Shown in pieces: positions 10,023 through 22,275 of a DNA stretch of 64,000 bases. A program made the translations under genes and the position numbers. Origin of the DNA: Sambucus nigra. Taxonomy: Eukaryota > Streptophyta > Magnoliopsida > Dipsacales > Adoxaceae. The notes below the pieces were generated by a model. The model saw only the letters and a list, made by a program, of their open reading frames with translations, searched no databases and was not told the origin of the DNA. The stretch lies in the NCBI GenBank assembly GCA_949130495.1, contig OX422217.1, positions 573,968,606 to 574,032,605 on the forward strand, read 5' to 3'. The stretch's first letter is position 1. Each line of letters starts with the position of its first letter.

Positions 10023-11971
10023 ACTGAAGAAGTTAGATTTAGGAATATGGGAGAAGCCATAATTAATGATCCTTCAGAAGGAGAATGTAGTAGTAAGACT
10101 AGTTCTAGTTTACTAAGACAAGCCCCGGTAATTAGACCTAGAAGATCATTTGAAAATAAACATTTAGTTAGAGAAAAAGCTAGGATCCAAAACTTTGGAT
10201 ATGAACCCTCAGAATTGGACATGAAGACATTTAAAAAACATCTTAATAGAAGTTATTCTTTTAGAATCCAAGAAAAAGATAGATTTAATATGATAACTCA
10301 AGACCGTATATTAAAATTAAAAGAATCTAAGAATACTAAAGAACTTAAAAATATTAGACTAATAGAAGAAGGAGAAGAAAGACTAATGCCAGCTACACAA
10401 GTAGAACCTAATAAACAAGAGATAGGAAGTAGTACAAGGCTAGAAGATGCTCCTAGATTTTTAGTAAACCAATAAGAATAAATATTCCTATATACTCAAG
10501 CACTGTAGTAAAGACCAAACCCGATTATACAAAAGATTTCCCAACTAGTGACAAGAGTTTTACTTCCACTAAGACTATGGCAAGGAAAGCCATAAATCCA
10601 GTTGGGATATACCTTAACTTAGATAATGTCTAAGATAGTAAGAAGTCCTAAAATTAATGGCATAATCACATGAATATGTGTTTTACATCTAATGAACAAT
10701 GAGATGCAATTTCATATAAGCAGTACGTTGAGAAATCCATTAGAGGTATTGCAAAAGACTATTTAGATAGTTTAAGAAAGGCTACATATGAAGACTCCTT
10801 AGCTAAGATTGAGAAGATGAAAGAAAACTTAGAATAAAGCTCAATTGATGATTATATTCAATTATTAACTTCAGAATTCATTGGAGATGGACATTTAGCT
10901 CAAATCAATGAACAAGACCTAGAAAAAACTAAGTTAGCCCTCCTTAGCATTAGCAAATAAGATAAGATAAATGAATATAGCAATAATTATGAGCAACGAT
11001 ATTACCAAATTAAAGAATTTGGAGAGACCTTAAAAGATGAATACTTTAGTAAGATACCACCCACAAGATAAATCCTAATTAATGAATATTGGAATTGGCC
11101 AGGAGTAGATGGAGTTAAGAATAACTCCCTTAGTGAAAGAATCAATTTAACCAAAGACTATATCATATCTAAGAGACGTGATATAACTCAAGGAAAGTTA
11201 ATAGAAGAGACTTTCAAATAGATCCCTCCAATCAAAGACGAATGAGACATCGCTTCAATCCAATGGGGATGTGGAAGTGAATCTAAGAAATTTAAAAAGA
11301 AATTAGAATGGAAACATAAGAAGTTTAAGACTGGACCTTCTACTACATTTAGAGAAAAGAACACTAAGACTAAGACAAATAGATTTAACCAAAGAAGATA
11401 TTTTAAGGATAACACTAGTAAATATAAGAAGGTTCCTAATTATAGGAAAGAAAAAGAAGTAGCTCAATTTAAGACGGCCATCAAAGAATGTTGTACTTAC
11501 GGCAAAGAAGGACACTTTGCTAAAGACTTCCCTAATAAGAAAGATAAAGAAGGTATTAATATTATTAATACAATATTAGACTATGCAGATCAAGAAGAGT
11601 TAGATATCCTATATGTTATAGGAATATTAGACATAGAAGATGATGACTATACTAGTATCTATAGTACATATACATATAGTGACTCGAAAGACTATAATAG
11701 TGATATTGATGAGTATGAAGACTCTCATGATACTCTAGACTTATATATGATGCAAACTAATCAAGACGATTTAGATAATGAATATTTAGACTTTGAAGAA
11801 GCTTGGTATAAGTGTATATTAAGACACTTTTTAAAGAAAATATGGACAGTTAGTAATCCTGAGTTACTAACATAAATACCTAGATATTACTTTGATGAAA
11901 GACATTATTGGACATTTGAAATGAAATATAGCAAGAAAGACTTAAGATGTGTAGAATTCTTTGAGACCATA
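10023..11971 (+). pseudogene. Pararetrovirus coat-protein region with degraded zinc knuckle
   Basis: From 10,047 the frame is open to 10,475 (a basic, K/E/R-rich linker), then continues with multiple stops. Lysine/arginine-rich sequence (11,280-11,470) precedes a retroviral-type knuckle at 11,489-11,530. This knuckle keeps the first Cys, Gly and His, but its second Cys is Tyr and its last Cys is Phe. A strongly acidic D/E/Y-rich stretch follows (11,630-11,800), as in coat proteins of this family. The reading is cut at 11,971 by CACTA 2 (TSD ATA) and resumes at 21,297. The knuckle and basic region would bind RNA during packaging. Confidence 0.7.
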
Positions 11972-11991
11972 CACTACACTAAAAATGCTAA

Positions 11992-12135
11992 TCTGGCACG
12001 GTTAGATAAGGAGAATCTGGCACGGTTTAAATTCGTGCCAGATTTTGGCACGGTTTATTACTAATCTAGAACGGTTTAAAATCGCGCCAAAATCTGGCAC
12101 GAATTTAAACCGTGCCAAAACCGTATCAAATTTGG
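11992..12135. repeat. CACTA 2 left subterminal repeats
   Basis: Repeated TCTGGCACGGTTTAAA-type motifs occur in both orientations (for example TTTAAACCGTGCCAAAA). This is the same architecture as the subterminal region at the other end, and probably marks TNPA-type binding sites. Confidence 0.8.
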
Positions 12136-14218
12136 AAAGATTAAATTAAAAAAAAAAATCAATTAACTTTTCATTTGGAGCCATCTTGTTTCCTCCCCCG
12201 CTCACTCTCCCTCCCACTCACCCTGTCAAGCCCGATTCTCTCTTTCCTTCATCCTCGACATCTCTCTTCTTCACCCCTGACCCAATGTTTGCTTGCTGAC
12301 CACAAAATACCCCTAAGGTTTTAGTTGCTTTAAGGGAACCAAATGCCGGTAGCAAACTTATTCTGGTCCGGAGAGGTATCTCGGATTGTCCGTGCCGCAA
12401 GGGGTGGGGGCGTCACTAGACGCTGTCGCAGGGCACCACTTCTCTCTCTTTCTATGTCTTTCACAATATTGTTGGGACCCAAGTCTCTTCCCAAATGTCT
12501 TGCAATGTTTGTGGGTGGTTAGGGGCCTAGGGTTTGGGTCTTGCAAGGATGGAATTGATTTTGGTGAAGGTTTTGGCAAATAAATTAGACCGTGGCAGCT
12601 GCAAATTTGGGGATTGGGTATGATGAGGTACCTGTGAAGAGCAGGAGGTGGTGAGAGGGTGGTCTAGCATCATGGATTGTGGTGGGAGCGTGAATCAGTT
12701 GTTGTAGGTGATGATGCTGATGAGTGTTGTTGTATTTAGGAGTTTTACAAAGGGATGTTATTGCGGTTTGATTCATGGGTATTGGAATATGAAAATTTTA
12801 GGTATGTGATTCATTGTGAACTTAAGGTTTAATGAGTTTTCATATTTGAAAACTTTATGATTCATTATCTTTGTATATTGTTTTGCGAATTGTAGGTATT
12901 TGAGCTTGAAGCTTGAAATGAAGGTATAAAATACATTATGAGTTAAATTGTTATTTTGGTTATTATTTTCAAAGTTTGGTCTACATTTTTTTTAATTTCT
13001 AAGACTTCGTATGTTTGATTAATGCTTGGCTATATTTTTAAGCTCGTATTTGGGATTTTGTTTCTGTCTTAGACAAAAAAATGTCAAATAGTGAGTGGCC
13101 TTCACATGTTTGATAAAATGTCAGTTAGTCAGGTGCAACAACCACCCTCACAATTAGATTAATCCATGGCCTTTGTTGCTCAGAGAGCACTTTTATGGTT
13201 ATTGAATGTATTTGGTGTTTTATATTTTACATAACCTACAAGATGATACCTTCCCCATTATATCTTTGTTGACCATGTATTACGATTTTTGTTTATTTCA
13301 ACTGTTTTTTTATGTGGGAGTATTTTCCAACTATTTTGATCTTTATTGAAATAGTATTGATTTTAAATAAAACAAGAGTGTTAGTTGCCTATGTAATGTA
13401 ACAATGTTGGTAGTGGAGTGGCCATGGAATAAATTCATTAAAGTATCAGGATTAGATTGTATTGAATGAGTTGATAAATTCAGTAATTCGTTAGAAGAGA
13501 CACCAAGTTGGGTCCACTGGGTAGTAGCGGATTTGAGGTCCCATAACTTGCGAGGGATTTTAAAATGCCTTGTGTGTGCTGGGAATTGGGGAAAGAGACA
13601 TGTGTGTGTGTGTGTGTGAACTAGATTTGTTTCTTTATTCTAATTGGATGAGATGTCAATTTTGTTCAATTTATGAGTATCATGAGAAAACTACAAACGT
13701 AGACTCCTAATGAAAAAAAAACTATATATATCTTACATATATATCTTACATATATATTGTTATAATGTATTGTCTCTCTAATTGTGATTTTTCTGCTCTA
13801 GGTGGATCCACAAATGGTGAAAAGGATGAAAAACATGCAAAAGACGCGGTGTTATGCCCGGAGACGGGTGGAGTGGTTAAAGGGAAGATAGTGTTTTGCA
13901 AGGGTGCATTCATGTTGTCATTCAGGTTGTGCTTTTCTCCTTGGATAGTACAATTACATTTGATTGATTTAGTAGATACTATTGGTATGTTATTTTGGTG
14001 CTCATGTTGAATTTTCTAATCATTTTGTAGAGGGGTAACTTCAACAAGTTGGAAATTCAGTCCCAGATTTTGAGGCAGAGGTTATATTTAATCAAGAATT
14101 CATCAAGGTAACGTATAACATAATTATGAAATATTAATTTCCACGTCCTATGCATATGAATAGTACTTTTTACTTAGTTAAATAATGGTTTGGCACTTGG
14201 GGACCTAGTTATCATAGT
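12136..14218. other. Left interior of CACTA 2, possible transposon or captured gene fragments
   Basis: It starts with a pyrimidine-rich stretch (12,180-12,270), followed by mixed sequence with several short ORFs, none recognised. Around 13,790-13,930 a TTTTTCTGCTCTAG acceptor-like signal precedes a short GC-richer stretch reading GGSTNGEKDEKHAKD, which could be an exon remnant. Another short exon-like stretch lies at 14,030-14,107, followed by a GTAACG donor-like sequence. The tandem array then begins, so the array may sit in an intron. No product can be named. Confidence 0.35.
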
Positions 14219-17200
14219 AGGCCCACTAAGAGGCACGAACACCTCGCATGGGGCTAATGTAACTGGTAGGAACTGACCGCGTAGTCCCGGGTCTCCCGGT
14301 TTGAGAATACGATGATAATTCGTAAAAATCAACACTTACATAAAAACAAGCAGTTAAAGGGTGAAAACTGAAACAACCCCCAAACGGACCCGCAAGAGGC
14401 ACGAACACCTCGCACGGGACCAGTGTAGTTTATAGGAACTGATCGCGTAGTCACGGGTCTCCCGGTTTGAGAATATGACGATAATTTGCAAAAATAACAC
14501 TTAAAAATAGGCCGTTAAAGGCTGAAAACCCAAACCAGCCCCCAAACGACCCCGTAAGAGGCACGAACACCTCACACATGACCAATGTAGCTTGTAGGAA
14601 CTGACCGCATAGTCGCGGGTCTCCCGGTTTGAGAATACAATGATAATTTGCAAAAATAACACTTAGACTTAAAAAAAGTTGTTAAAGGTTGAAATACTAA
14701 ACAAGCCACCAAACGGACCCGTAAGAGGCATTAACACCTCGCAAGGGACCAATATAACTTGTACGAACTGACCGCGTAGTCCCGGGTCTCCCGATTTGAG
14801 AATATGACGATAATTTGCAAAAATTAACACCTAAACTTAAAAACAGATCGTTAAAGGGTGAAAAACTGAACCATCAACCAAATGCCCCTGTAGGAGGCAC
14901 GAACACCTCGCACATGAAAAATGTAACTTGTAGGAACTAATCGCGTAGTTCCGGGTCTCCCAGTTTGAGAATACGATGATAATTTGCAAAAATCAACACT
15001 TAGACCTAGAAACAAGTCATTAAAGGGTGAAAACATAAACCAGCCCCCAAATGGACCCGTAAGAGGCACGAACACCTCGCAAGGGACCAATGTAACATGT
15101 ACGAACAGACCGCTTAGTCGCGGTTATCCCGGTTTGAGAATACGATGGTAATTTGTAAAAATGACACTTAGACATAAAAACAAAGTCGTTAAAGGGTGAA
15201 AAACTAAACCAACCCCCAGACGGACCCGTAAGTGGCACGAACACCTCGTATGAGATCAATGTAACTTGTACGAACTGACCGTGTAGTCCCGGGTCTCCCT
15301 CTTCGAGAATATGATGATAATTTGTAAAAAATAACACTTAAACTTAAAAACAGGCCGTTAAAGGGTGAAAACCCAAACCAGCTCCCAAACGGACCCGTAA
15401 GAGGCACGAACACCTCGCACAGGACGAATGTAGCTTGTACAAACTGACCGCGTAGTCGCGGGTCTCTCGATTTAAAAATACAACGATAATTTACAAAACT
15501 AGCACTTAGACTTAAAAATAAGCCGTTAAAGAGTGAAAACCTAAATAAGCCCCCAAACGGAAGCATAAGAGGCATGAACACCTTGCACGGGACCAATGTA
15601 ACTTGTATGAACTGACCGTGTAGTCCTGGGTCTCCCGGATTGAGAATATGATGATAATTTATAAAAATTAACCCTTAAACTTAAAAACAGGCCGTTAAAG
15701 GGTGAAAACCTAAACCAGCCAACAAATGCCCCTGTAGGAGGCGCGAACACCTCGCACGGGACCAATGTAACTTGTAGGAACTGACCGCATAGTCCTGGAT
15801 CTCCCGGTTTGAGAATACAACGATAATTTGCAAAAATTAACACTTAAACTTAAAGGGAGAAAACTGAAACCAGCTCCCAAATGGACCCGTAAAAGGCACG
15901 AACACCTCGCACGGGACCAATATAACTTGTATGAATTGACCGCGTAGTTGTAGTTCTCTCGGTTTGAGAATACGATGATAATTTGTAAAAATAACACTTA
16001 GACTTGGAAACAAGTCGTTAAAGGGTGAAAACCTAAATCAGCCCCCAAACGGACCCGTAAGAGGCACGAACACCTCGCACGAGACCAATGTAACTTGTAC
16101 GAACTGACCGCGTAGTCCCGGGTCTCCCGGTTTGAGAATATGACGATAATTTGCAAAAATAACACTTAAACTTAAAAACAGGTCGTTAAAGGGTGAAAAC
16201 CCAATCCAGCTCCAAAATGGACCCGTAAGAGGCACGAACACCTCGCGCGGGACCAATGTAACTTGTACGAACTGACCGCGTAGTCGCGGGTCTCTCAGTT
16301 TGAGAATACGATGATAATTTGCAAAAATAACACTTAGACTTAAAAGCAAGCTTTAAAGGGTGAAAACCTAAACAAACCCCCAAACGGACTCGTAAGAGGC
16401 ATGAACACCTCGCACGGGACCAATGTAACTTGTACAAACTGATCGCGTAGTCCCAGGTCTCCCGGTTTGAGAATATGACGATAATTTGCAAATATCAACA
16501 ATTAAACTTAAAAACAAGCCGTTAAAAGGTGAAAACCAAAACCAGGCATCAAATTCCCCTGTAGGAGGCATGAACACCTCGCACGGGACCAATGTAACTT
16601 GTAGAAACTGACCGCATAGTCCCGGGTCTCCCGGATTGAGAATACGATGATAGTTTCCCAAAATCAACACTTAGACTTGAAAACAAGTCGTTCAAAGGTG
16701 AAAATCTAAACCAGCCCCCAAATAGACCCGTAAGAGGCACGAACACCTCGCACGGGACCAATATAATTTGTACGAACTGACCACGTAGTCGCGGTTCTCC
16801 CGGTTTGAGCATACGATGATAATTTGCAAAAATTACACTTAGACTTAAAAACAAGCCGTTAAAGTGTGAAAACCTCAACCAACCCCCAAATGGACCCATA
16901 AGAGGCACGAACACCTCGCACGAGACCAATGTAACTAGTACGAACTGATCATGTTGTCTCGGGTCTCCCGGTTTAAAATATGATGATAATTTGCAAAAAT
17001 CAACACTTAAACATAAAAATAGGCCGTTAAAGGGTGAATACCTAAACCAGCTCCCAAACGGACTCGTAAGAGGCACGAACAACTCGCACGGGACCAATGT
17101 AGCTTATACGAACTGACCGCGTAGTTGCGGGTCTTTCGATTTGAGAATACGACGATAATTTGCAAAAATAACCCTTAGACTTAAAAATAAGCAGTTAAAG

Positions 17201-20200
17201 GGTGAAAACATAAACAAGCCCCCAAAGGGACCCGTAAGAGGCATGAACACCTCGCACAGGACCAATGTAACTTGTACGAACTGACCGCGTAGTCCCGGGT
17301 CTCCCGGTTTGAGAATATGACGATAATTTGCAAAAATCAACACTTAACTTAAAAACAGGCTGTTAGAGGGTGAAAACCTAAACCAGCCACCAAACGCCCC
17401 TGTAGGAGGCACAAACACATTGCACGGGATCAATGTAACTTGTAGGAACTGATAGCGTAGTCGCGGGTCTCCCGATTTGAGAACACGACGATAATTTGCA
17501 AAAATAATACTTAGACTTAAAAACAAGCCGTTAAAGGGTGCAAACCTAAACCAGCCCCCAAAACGGACCTGTAAGAGGCACGAACACCTCGCACGAGACC
17601 ATTGTAACTTATACGCACTGACCGCGTAGTCCCGGTTCTTCTAGTTTGAGAAAATGACGATAATTTGCAAAAATCAACACTTAAACTTAAAAATAGGTCG
17701 TTAAGGGGTGAAAACTCAAACCAGCTCCCAAACGGACACGTAAGAGGCACGACCACCTCGCACGGGACCAATGTACTTTGTAAGAACTGACCGCGTAGTC
17801 CCGGGTCTCCAGATTTGAGAATATGACGTTAATTTGTAAAAATCAACACTTAGACTTAAAACACAAGCCGTTAAATTGTGAAAACCTCAACCAACCCCTA
17901 AATGGACTCGTAAGAGGCACGAACACCTCGCACGGGACCAATGTTGCTTGTAGGAACTGATCGCGTAGTCACGAGTCTCCCAATTTGAGAAATGATGATA
18001 ATTTTCAAAAACAACACTTAAAAATAGGTCGTTAAAGCGTGAAAACCCAAACGAACCCTCAAACGATCCCGTAAGAGGCACGAAAACCTCGTACGGGACC
18101 AATGTAGCTTTTACGAATAGACCGCGTAGTCGCGGGTCCCTCGATTTGAGAATACGATGATAATTTGCAAAAATAACACTTGGACTTAAAAATAAGTTCT
18201 TAAAGGGTGAAAACCTAAACAATCCCCCAAATGGACCTGTAAGAGGCATGAACACCTCGCACGGGACCAATATAACTTGTACGAACTGATCGCGTAGTCC
18301 CGGGTCTCCCGGTTTGAGAATATGACGATAATTTGCAAAAATCAACACTTAAACTTAAAAACAGGCCGTTAAAGGGTGAAAACCAAAACCAGCCACCAAA
18401 TGCCCCTGTAGGAGGCACAAACACCTCGCACGTGATCAATGTAACTTGTAGGAACTGATCACGTAGTCCTGGGTTTCCTGATTTAAGAATATGATGCTAA
18501 TTTGCAAAAATAACACTTAAAAACAGGTCGTTAAAGGGTGAAAACCCAAACCAGCCCCCAAACGACCCCGTAAGAGGCACGAACACTTCGCACGGGACCA
18601 ATGTAGCTTGTACGTACTGACCGCGTAGTCGCGGGTCTTCCGGTTTGAGAATACGATGATAATTTACAAAAATAACACTTAGACTTAAAAAGAATCCGTT
18701 AAATGGTGAAAACCTAAACAAGCGCCCAAACGGACTCGTAAGAGGCATGAACACCTCGCACGAGACCAATCTAACTTGTACGAACTGACCGCGTAGTCCC
18801 GGATCGCCCGATTTGAGAATATGACGATAATTTGAAAAAAAACAACACTTAAACTTAAAAGCAGGCCATTAAAGGGTGAAAACCAAAACCAGCCCCCAAA
18901 TGGACCCGTAAGAGGCACGAACACCTTGCACGGGACCAATGTAACTTGTAGGAACTGACCGCGTAGTCCTGGGGCTCCAAATTTGAGAATACGACGATAA
19001 TTTGCAAAAATCAACACTTAGACTTAAAAACAAGCCTTTAAAGGGTGATAACCTAAATCATCCCCCAAATGGACCCATAATAGGCACGAACACCTCGCAC
19101 GGGACCAACGTAACTTGTACAAACTGATCGCGTAGTCGCGGTTCTCCCGGTTTGAGAATACAACCATAATTTGCAAAAATAAGACTTAGACTTAAAAACA
19201 AGCCGTTAAAGGGTGAAAACCTAAACAACCCCCAAACGGACCTGTAAGAGACATGAACACCTCGCACGGGACTAATATAACTTGTACGAACTGACCGCGT
19301 AGTCCCGAGTCTCTCGGTTTAAGAATATGATGATAATTTGCAAAAATCAACACTTAAACTTAAAAACAGGCCGTTAAAGGGTGAAAACCTAAACCAGCTT
19401 CCAAATGCCCCTGTAGGAGGCACGAACACCTCGCACGGGACCAATGTAACTTGTAGGAACTAACCGCGTAGTCGCGGTTCTCCCGGTTTGAGAATACGAT
19501 GGTAATTTGCAAAAATAACACTTAGACTTAAAAACAAGTCGTTAAAGGGTGAAAAACTAAACCAGCCCCCAAACGGACCCGTAAGTGGCACGAACACCTC
19601 GCATGAGATCAATGTAACTTGTACAAACTGATCGTGTAGTCCCGGGTCTCTCGCTTCGAGAATACGATGATAATTTGTAAAAATTAACACTTAAACTGAA
19701 AACCTAAACTAACCGCCAAATGCCCCTATAAGACGTACAAACACCTCACACGGGACCAATGTAACTTGTAGGAACTGACCGCATAGTCCCGGGTCTCCCG
19801 GTTTGAGAATACAACGATAATTGCAAAAATTAACACTTAGACTTAAAAGCAAGCCGTTAAAGGGAGAAAACCGAAACTATCCCCCAAATGGACCCATAAA
19901 AGGCACGAACACCTCACACAGGACAAATATAACTTGTATGAACTGATCGCGTAGTCGCAGTTCTCTCGGTTTGAGAATACGACGATAGTTTGCAAAAATA
20001 ACACTTAGACTCAGAAACAAGTCGTTAAAGGGTGAAAGCCTAAACCAGCCCCCAAACGGACCCGTAAGAGGCACGAACACCTCGCACGGGACCAATGTAG
20101 CTTGTAGGAACTGATCGCGTAGTCACGGATCTCCCGATTTGAGAATATGACGATAATTTATAAAAATAACACTTAAAAACAGGCCGTTTGAGAGTGAAAA

Positions 20201-20288
20201 TCCAAACCAGCCCCCAAACGGACCCGTTAGAGGCACAAACACCTCGCACGGGACCAATGTAACTTGTATGAACTAACCGTGTAGTCGT
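14219..20288. repeat. ~167-bp tandem satellite array, about 36 copies, with higher-order periodicity
   Basis: Monomers of about 162-169 bp share anchors such as GAGGCACGAACACCTCGCAC, GGGACCAATGTAACTTGTA, CTGACCGCGTAGTC, GATAATTTGCAAAAAT and GCCGTTAAAGGGTGAAAACC. The anchor GAGGCACGAACACC starts at about 14,230, 14,396, 14,558 and 14,725 and continues to 20,230. A subtype in which GACCCGTAAGAGG is replaced by GCCCCTGTAGGAGG recurs at 14,884, 15,728, 16,555, 17,396, 18,402, 19,407 and 19,722, which shows higher-order organisation. The monomer length is not a multiple of three, and the many overlapping minus-strand ORFs shift frame from copy to copy, so they are not genes. Confidence 0.95.
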
Positions 20289-20938
20289 ATATGCAATTTT
20301 TCTGCTTATATATGCAATTTTTCTGCTTGAATACGATTTTTTTAAAAATGACTTAGTTACTAATATCGTATCTTTTTTGTGTCTTATTTTTTTTGTAGGA
20401 TGACATTCAATCGCTAGCTTTTATCCACTTGGAACGCACGAAGAAGTCAATGCTTTACAACAGGGGGATTATTTATTTAGTGTCGCTAATATTCAGGATT
20501 CTATTTTTTGTGTTATGGCCGAGTAGGCTTTAGTAGTTTTATTATTTACTTTTATGGCCGTGCTGGCTATAGTAGTTTTAATGTCGACTTTTATGGCCGT
20601 GCGGGCTTTATATGGGAGGATTTTATGTTAGCAGGTTTTGGAATGCTAAAAAAATAGAGGAAACTCTGCCCAATTTTTTTGTGATCTGGGAACTATTAGC
20701 TCTTGTAATTTTTTGAAGTTATTGTCGACTTTTATGGCCATGTGGGCTTTATATTGGTATTAACTCTTGTAATTTTATGAAGTTTGTATGCAAATTAGTT
20801 TATCAACAACCTGTGATATTCATAATTTGTGAATTTTCTTGATTTTTTTTTTTGCAAATAATAAATATTTATCATATCAGATTTGGAATTTGTAGATTTT
20901 CCAGATTTGTTTCCTATTATTTTTTTTTTATTAACTGG
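20289..20938. other. Right interior of CACTA 2
   Basis: A short duplication (TATATGCAATTTTTCTGCTT twice, 20,288-20,329) follows the array. Then comes a possible acceptor (TTTTTTGTAG) and a short exon-like stretch near 20,400-20,480. Degenerate repeats of TTTTATGGCCGTG..GGCTTTA follow at about 20,514, 20,550, 20,592 and 20,729. No gene is recognised. Confidence 0.4.
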
Positions 20939-21275
20939 AAAATCTGGCACGGTTTTAAACCGTGCCAAATTATAAAAAAGAGAACGCTTATAAAACAAAT
21001 CTGGCACGCTTTATAACCGTGCCAAAAGTGTGCCAGAAACTAGACAATTTGGCACGGTTTCAGCATGTGCCAAAAGCGTGCTAGATTTAACATCTAGCAC
21101 GGTTTAAAAGCGTGCCGGATAAAAAAACTGGCACAGCTTAAAAGCGTGCCAAAAGTGTACCAGTTTGGGAAATCTGGCACGGTTTTAAACCACGCCAAAA
21201 AATCTGGCACCCCTGATTCTGACACGCTTTTGAACCGTGCCAGATTGCGTCTGGCACTGTTTTAAACCGTGTCAG
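20939..21275. repeat. CACTA 2 right subterminal repeats
   Basis: About ten copies of TCTGGCACGGTTT-type motifs and their inverse (AAACCGTGCCA) occur, often as palindromes such as GGCACGGTTTTAAACCGTGCC with small spacers. They end just inside the terminal inverted repeat. Confidence 0.82.
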
Positions 21276-21296
21276 TTTCCTGTTTTTGGTGTAATG

Positions 21297-22275
21297 ATAC
21301 AAATAAATTTATTTATGGTTTGTGTCGTTTGTCAATTACACTACCATGAAAACTGTTGGAGAACTAGATTTAGAGCAATTTATACTAGCCAGTATGATGC
21401 TCAAATAGATTTAGATATTAAAACATATTATCAATACATTGATAGAACTATAGCTAAAAGTCTACAAGAAAATGAAGACTTAAAAGGAAAGGGAATTTCC
21501 ATGATTTAGAAGGATACCGTTCTGATAGTAGTTCAAAAGACTAAACATCCCTAGATTTTATAGATAAACCCCATAAACGAATATCTATTTTAGAAAAGAA
21601 TAATTTAGGTATTTCTACTAAACCACATGCTTATTTTGTAGAAATGTTTATGCAACATAAAGATTATCCTAAAAGACTTTCAGTTTTTATAGATACAGGA
21701 TGCTCTTAGAGTATTTGTAAGGCTAATGCCTTTCCTGAAGATTATTTTCTAGACAGTAAGCAAGAGATCTATGGTAAAGTAGATAATGGAGATACATTTA
21801 CCTTATATTTCCAAACTATTCCTATTTATTTTAAATTAGGAAATGAGACGAACAACACCGTTAATCATTGAATTGGATAATGGATCCTTATCTTAATTTC
21901 ACAGGAAACATTATTTTAGGACAAGACTTTATTAGTAAATATCATCCTTATACTTAGTATAACGATTACATATTAATTAGTGATAAAGAGGAATTTAATA
22001 TTAAATCCCCTCTCATAGATCACAAGACTGCCTTTGACCTTATGCAGGTCACACCCAATTATAGACCAATAAAACATTAGAGTTTTTCAGTTGAGCATGG
22101 TGGACCTAGACCTACAAACTAACAACAAGCCTTAGAAATAACCAAACCTTTACAAAAAGAATGTAAGTGTCAAGACCAAAAGTGTTATAAGCAAATAGCG
22201 CTTATACAACAAGACATTCTAGATCAAGCTCAACACACCTTATTACAGGTTCAAGCTATATCCAAATAGAAGAAA
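21297..22275 (+). pseudogene. Pararetrovirus Cys-rich segment and aspartic protease
   Basis: Viral sequence resumes after the ATA duplication with a short Cys/His cluster (CVVCQLHYHENCW at about 21,318-21,356), then an acidic linker. The protease region follows, with the catalytic DTG at 21,691-21,699 in the context FIDTGCS, directly followed by a TAG stop, and with further stops downstream. Retroviral-type aspartic protease would cleave the polyprotein. Its position between coat protein and RT is as expected for the family. Confidence 0.75.

Larger units (their letters stand above)
11972..21296. mobile_element. CACTA (En/Spm) DNA transposon 2 carrying a large satellite array
   Basis: The left end is CACTACACTAAAAA. 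The right end is TTTTTGGTGTAATG, its inverse with two differences. ATA is duplicated at 11,969-11,971 and 21,297-21,299. CACGGT-core palindromic subterminal repeats lie inside both ends. About 6.07 kb of the 9.33-kb element is a ~167-bp tandem array. No transposase gene is recognised, so it is non-autonomous as seen. It interrupts the viral coat-protein/protease junction. Confidence 0.88.

Noticed and set aside
12386..12583. ORF in the left part of CACTA 2 as a captured host gene
   Set aside because: No domain or splice pattern recognised. Overlapping ORFs occur on the opposite strand.
14226..20249. Many minus-strand ORFs of 60-182 residues with recurring VPCEVFVPLTGPFGG-like sequence
   Set aside because: They are the same ~167-bp monomer read in rotating frames. 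The monomer length is not a multiple of three and no start or frame is conserved.
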